Source: Siphonodentalium dalli (Eukaryota; Mollusca; Scaphopoda; Gadilida; Siphonodentaliidae). From it: DNA of 64,000 nucleotides. Below the pieces are notes generated by a model. It saw only the letters and a program-made list of their open reading frames with translations, was not told the DNA's origin and searched no databases. The stretch covers positions 51,156,073 through 51,220,072 of the forward strand of contig CP136064.1 in assembly GCA_032622095.1 (NCBI GenBank), written 5' to 3'. Position 1 is the stretch's first letter. Every line of letters begins with the position of its first letter. This document shows, piece by piece, positions 22,170 through 64,000 of the stretch. A program made the position numbers and the translations under genes.

Positions 22170-22640
22170 TTATACCCCCCCCCCCCCCATCCCAAAAGAT
22201 GGGTATACTGGATTACATGTGTCCGTCTGTCTGTCCGTCCTTCCACTAATATATCTCAACCATGGTTTATTGAATCTCGATGAAATTTGGTTTGCAGGTT
22301 TGGCATCAGGATGGCTTTCAAAAGAGGTTTCATTGATGTTGTTCACATTTTTCATTCAAGAGTTATCTCTCCTTGTTTATCTGATAATGTTGGATTTCCG
22401 TCCATCCTCTCTTATATCTCAACCATGGGTTATCGGATATCAATGAAATTCGGTATGCCGGTTTGGCATCATGAGGACTTTCAAAGGAGGGTTCAGTGAC
22501 ATTGTTCACATTTCCGTTCAAGAGTTATTGCTCCTTTTTTTTTGTCTGAAAATGTTGGATTTCCATCCATCGTTCTTGAGAATTGTCAAGTAGTTTGTTC
22601 ATTCATCACATTTTTTCACAATTTGTTTCTGAGCTGCCCA
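22170..22640. repeat. TCCGTC / AAATTTGGTTTGCAGG dispersed repeat
   Basis: Starts with a ~16-base C tract and GATGGGTATACTGGATT, then GTCCGTCTGTCTGTCCGTCC, then two imperfect ~130-bp units containing ATATCTCAACCATGG-TTAT, GATGAAATT-GGT-TGC and TTCAAGAGTTAT. This type of repeat recurs around 260-340, 50300-50500 and 53130-53280. Confidence 0.65.
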
Positions 22641-23372
22641 TATTTCAATTTTCACCATGGGGGTATCCAGGACCCGTGGTGCAACCTCTTGATTTCATTG
22701 TAATTTAAAATAATTTAAAGTTTTTCTTCAGTTGGTCAAAGATAGATACTTTTGAGAGTAGCAAACATGACTGCCCTAGGACCTACATGTAGGCGAGCTG
22801 TATTTATTGCAAAAAAGTGTGCCTCATCTATGCTGTCACAAAAATTACATTTTCAATGTTGTATTTCAGTTTTATTTAGGTCGAGTATGTCTTCCAGTTT
22901 CAATTTGCAATGAGTGAGCACTTTTTCTTAATCTAGAAATTGTCTTCCAGTACCTGAAGTTTTTTTATTTAAAATTTGGCGGGCCAGACATCAACTTTAT
23001 TTTGTGGCATTGAACATACACACCAAATTGCATTCCAATTAGTTCAGTACTTAGACCTAAAGCTATCATCTGGAAATGAAATAGACTGTCAGACCAAACA
23101 CATACATGTACGTCCCATTTATAAAACGGGTGCATTATAATAACCAATTTAATTAAAATTTTACATGACTACTAGTACGGTACCGACCCCAAATTTATTT
23201 CAGCCCGTTTGTGAAACGAAGGACCATTTTGTTTTGGCCTAAGGATATTTGTTGAATTAGAAGAACTTCTGCGCAATGAACCATCGACAACAGGGCTCCT
23301 CTGTCAGTCATTATTCTAAGGATTATCATCTCAAAGTCCTTACAAATGAAGCACGGACCATTCCGAATTATA
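22641..23372. other. intergenic, no gene recognised
   Basis: No coding or repeat assignment beyond ACATGTACGT-type words. Confidence 0.3.
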
Positions 23373-23642
23373 CTTTTATCCAAGCCTTGAAATAGGGTGT
23401 CTGTCATTTGCAGAATGAGGTCCCCAGAGGGTGAATTTAGTGATTCTACCCCGCATAGTGGGCTAGCATCACCAAATTCACCCTCTGGGAACCTCATTCT
23501 GCTGAGGTGTAAGCAGAATGAGGTCCCCAGTGGGTGAATTTGGTGATGCTAGCCCGCTATGTGGGGTAGCATCACTAAATTCACCCTCTGGGGACCTCAT
23601 TCTGCAAATGACAGACACCCTATTTCAAGGCTTGCTTTTATC
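23373..23642. mobile_element. double-unit palindromic MITE, 8-bp TSD CTTTTATC
   Basis: Element 23381-23634 (254 bp), same structure as the copy at 34811-35064. Perfect 8-bp duplication CTTTTATC at 23373-23380 and 23635-23642, supporting a hAT-type transposase as the source of mobility. Confidence 0.85.
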
Positions 23643-23688
23643 ACTGAGTAGCTGTAATCAATGGGTTAAATTCCTGGAGTCGCAAAGA

Positions 23689-24132
23689 GTAGTGATCAAG
23701 GCTGGAAATAGTGTGTCTGTCATTTGCAGAATGAGGTCCCCAGAGGGTGAATTTAGTGATGCTATCCCACATGGCATGCTAGCATCACCAAATTCACCAT
23801 CAGGGACCTCATTCTGCTCAGGCCTCAACTGCTATGGGATACCTTGGATCAGATTGGAATTCCCCAGTTGAAGTTGGTGATGTTCACCCATTAGTCACCT
23901 CGATTATGCATTTTATCTTCTGCAAATTAGGGGATGTAGAAAAAGTAATGAAAAACAATGTTAATTTGAGACTATATATACTTCCCAGAAGATGAGGCCT
24001 AAGCAGAATAAGTCACACATAGGGTGAATTTGGTGATGCTAGCACGCTGTGTGGGATGGCATCACTAAATTCACCCTCTGGGGACCTAATTCTGCAAATG
24101 ACAGACACACTATTTCCACACTTAGTAGTGAT
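23689..24132. mobile_element. long form (428 bp) of the palindromic MITE, TSD GTAGTGAT
   Basis: Element 23697-24124, with perfect 8-bp repeats at 23689-23696 and 24125-24132. The two outer ~110-bp palindromic units are more diverged and are separated by ~200 bp of unique sequence (about 23820-24000) that is missing from the 254-bp copies. It looks like the older or parental form. Related long forms: 44043-44428, 45891-46250, 55302-55748. Confidence 0.75.
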
Positions 24133-24480
24133 GACATTTTACTCTTTCCAATATTAGTAATGGCTGAAGTGTTGAGTTACTAATGTTAACCTACATTAAG
24201 TATATACATGTATTAACAGGTACATATTTGTTCATTGTCACCAGGGGAAAGCAGTATGAATGTAACATGTATCTGACAACTATAAAAAAAATCAACCAAG
24301 TGCGGTAGGACTATAGCAAAAATATTATAGATGGCAGTCCTTCCAGTGGAGATTGCGAGACAATAGTACTGTCAGCTAAACACTAAGTCTTGGTAAGGCG
24401 TTGAGTTGAGGAAGGGGTGGATTATTGGAGAACCAAGGAACTACATTTCTCTTGAAAATGGAGTTATTCGTTCAATGTAT

Positions 24481-24723
24481 TAGTTATGGAGATGAATGCA
24501 CAGTAATTGACTCCTTAACCACAGCAGAATTATGGGTAACTTTTCAGAATTTAGTCGGAAATATGGCTTGTTGCCATTCATCGGAATGCTCTCAGTGAGA
24601 GCTTTCCGATAAATGGCAACAAGCCATATTTCCGACTAAATCCTGAAAAGTTACCTATAATTCTTCTGTGGTTAAGGAGTCAATTATTTAGAGCATTACT
24701 GTAGTTATGGAGATGAATGCACA
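24481..24723. mobile_element. pogo/Tc1-like foldback MITE with a 20-bp flanking duplication
   Basis: Foldback 24501-24701 with the usual arms, but the left end lacks the GCCCTAAATAATC part. TAGTTATGGAGATGAATGCA is present on both sides (24481-24500 and 24702-24721). Confidence 0.75.
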
Positions 24724-24751
24724 TGTATCTGTATTCCTTTATTATCATTTC

Positions 24752-25020
24752 TTAACCCTTTCATGACTGGAGATGCGCTGATGCATCATTAAAGACCCTG
24801 TACCAATGCATTCTCTTGTATATGCGAGTCTCCCATAGGGAGCCTCACATATATACATGTAAGAGAATGCACTGGCTTACAAGGTCAAGGTAAATATTCT
24901 TAGGCCAATGCATTCTCTTATATATGCGAGGCTCCTTATGGGAGACTCACATATATAAGAGAATGCATTGGCACAGGGTTTTAACAAAAAATCAGGAAGC
25001 TCCAGTCATGGAAGGTTTAA
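24752..25020. mobile_element. TTAA-flanked (piggyBac-like) hairpin MITE
   Basis: TTAA at both ends (24752-24755, 25017-25020). Ends read CCCTTTCATGACTGGAG and the inverse CTCCAGTCATGGAAGG. Inside are two hairpins built on CCAATGCATTCTCTT...AAGAGAATGCA. Related elements are at 38221, 38258, 47771, 52515 (fragment), 54868, 56772, 58155 (fragment) and 60535. Confidence 0.75.
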
Positions 25021-25076
25021 AGACATATTACTGTGGACTTATTTCATTGATTCAATCATTCAGTTAGTGCACTGTG

Positions 25077-25169
25077 AGCTTTCCGATGAATGGCAACAAG
25101 CCATTTCCGACTAAATCCTTAAAAATTACCCATAACTCTGCTGTGGTTAAGGAGTCGATTATTTAGGGC
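25077..25169. repeat. right arm of a pogo/Tc1-like MITE
   Basis: Starts GAGCTTTCCGATGAATGGCA and ends GGGCATTACTG before TA. Only one arm remains. Confidence 0.7.
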
Positions 25170-25419
25170 ATTACTGTATGTAATTAGGGAGAAGGGATAT
25201 CAAAGACCTATACTAGATATTTCTGAAAGAACTTGTTGATGTAACACTTGAAACTTGCTGGAAACATGTGTACCACCAAAGTACTAGTACATGTACATGT
25301 ACGTAGAATAAATGGATAAAAAATCATGGCCCTAACATGTTATTTTATGCACAAAAATAAAAAAAATAGACTTCATATAAATTTGGCTGGAACCCTGAGC
25401 TCCTCTTTAAATATTTTTT

Positions 25420-25423
25420 AGAA
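25420..25423 (+). promoter_or_regulatory. GART: probable 3' splice site in the 5' UTR of GART
   Basis: ATATTTTTTAG ends two bases before the start codon (AA ATGG). The tract and AG make a good acceptor, so the ATG exon is probably preceded by a non-coding leader exon further upstream, which I could not locate. Confidence 0.45.
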
Positions 25424-63823
<38,400 letters not shown>

Positions 63824-64000
63824 GTAAGAAATATAGACCTGACTTACAGGTATTTAATGTTAAAAAAATAAATAAAAAATATATTCTCTCAGTCCTCATC
63901 ACCCAGAGTGAAGCTCATCAGAATTATTTATTAGCAAATTTATCTAAAAGTTTCAAAAAGTTAAAAACTCAGTCTCCAATTTTATATCGACAATCAGAAA

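Overview
This is a eukaryotic, AT-rich, intron-rich and very repeat-rich window. It most likely comes from a lophotrochozoan invertebrate, probably a mollusc. The reasons are animal-type split genes with GT-AG introns, a trifunctional GARS-AIRS-GART purine gene, many ACATGTAC-type words, tracts of TCCGTC repeats of a kind I associate with molluscan introns, TTAGGG-type telomere-like repeats, and CR1/L2/Jockey-like LINEs. The species cannot be fixed from the sequence. There is no sign of bacterial organisation (no operons, ribosome binding sites, CRISPR or tRNA genes were recognised).

Layout. 1-1.4 kb: one large coding exon of an unrecognised low-complexity protein on the minus strand. 2-6.5 kb: fragments of two non-LTR retrotransposons, a ~70-80 bp tandem repeat and an orphan ORF. 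6.5-8.5 kb: a TIR element with Mutator-like features that carries a smaller TIR element. 8.5-9.7 kb: a short plus-strand gene resembling the alternative (isoform 2) product of POLR1D. 9.7-25.4 kb: intergenic DNA with MITEs, a 5S-rRNA-derived sequence, a PIF/Harbinger-like element with another element nested in it, a decayed LINE ORF1-like region and old repeat copies.

25.4-63.8 kb: the main gene, GART, on the plus strand. I could place 17 coding exons that join in frame to 850 codons (2,550 nt): complete GARS domain (exons 1-10), complete AIRS domain (exons 11-16) and the first part of the GAR transformylase domain (exons 16-17). The 3' end and the formyltransferase catalytic centre lie beyond the window. 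The encoded enzyme would carry out steps 2, 3 and 5 of de novo purine synthesis in the cytosol. The introns are swollen by transposons, so 2.55 kb of coding sequence is spread over 38 kb.

Transposon content. Several families recur and can be classified by target-site duplications visible here: palindromic MITEs with perfect 8-bp duplications (hAT-like), pogo/Tc1-like foldback MITEs with TA ends, TTAA-flanked (piggyBac-like) hairpin elements including one nested precisely in another, a hAT element with a BED-finger remnant, GGGAACGGGA-ended elements with 8-9 bp duplications, and two ~1.6 kb elements made internally of alternating ~154/~163 bp tandem units. The most interesting observations are a possible GARS-only mRNA made by reading into intron 10, the interstitial TTAGGG minisatellite in the same intron, the palindrome-of-palindromes MITE, and the pair of related TIR elements in intron 7. 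I did not find a wholly new biological system; no long intact transposase or defence-like operon is present.
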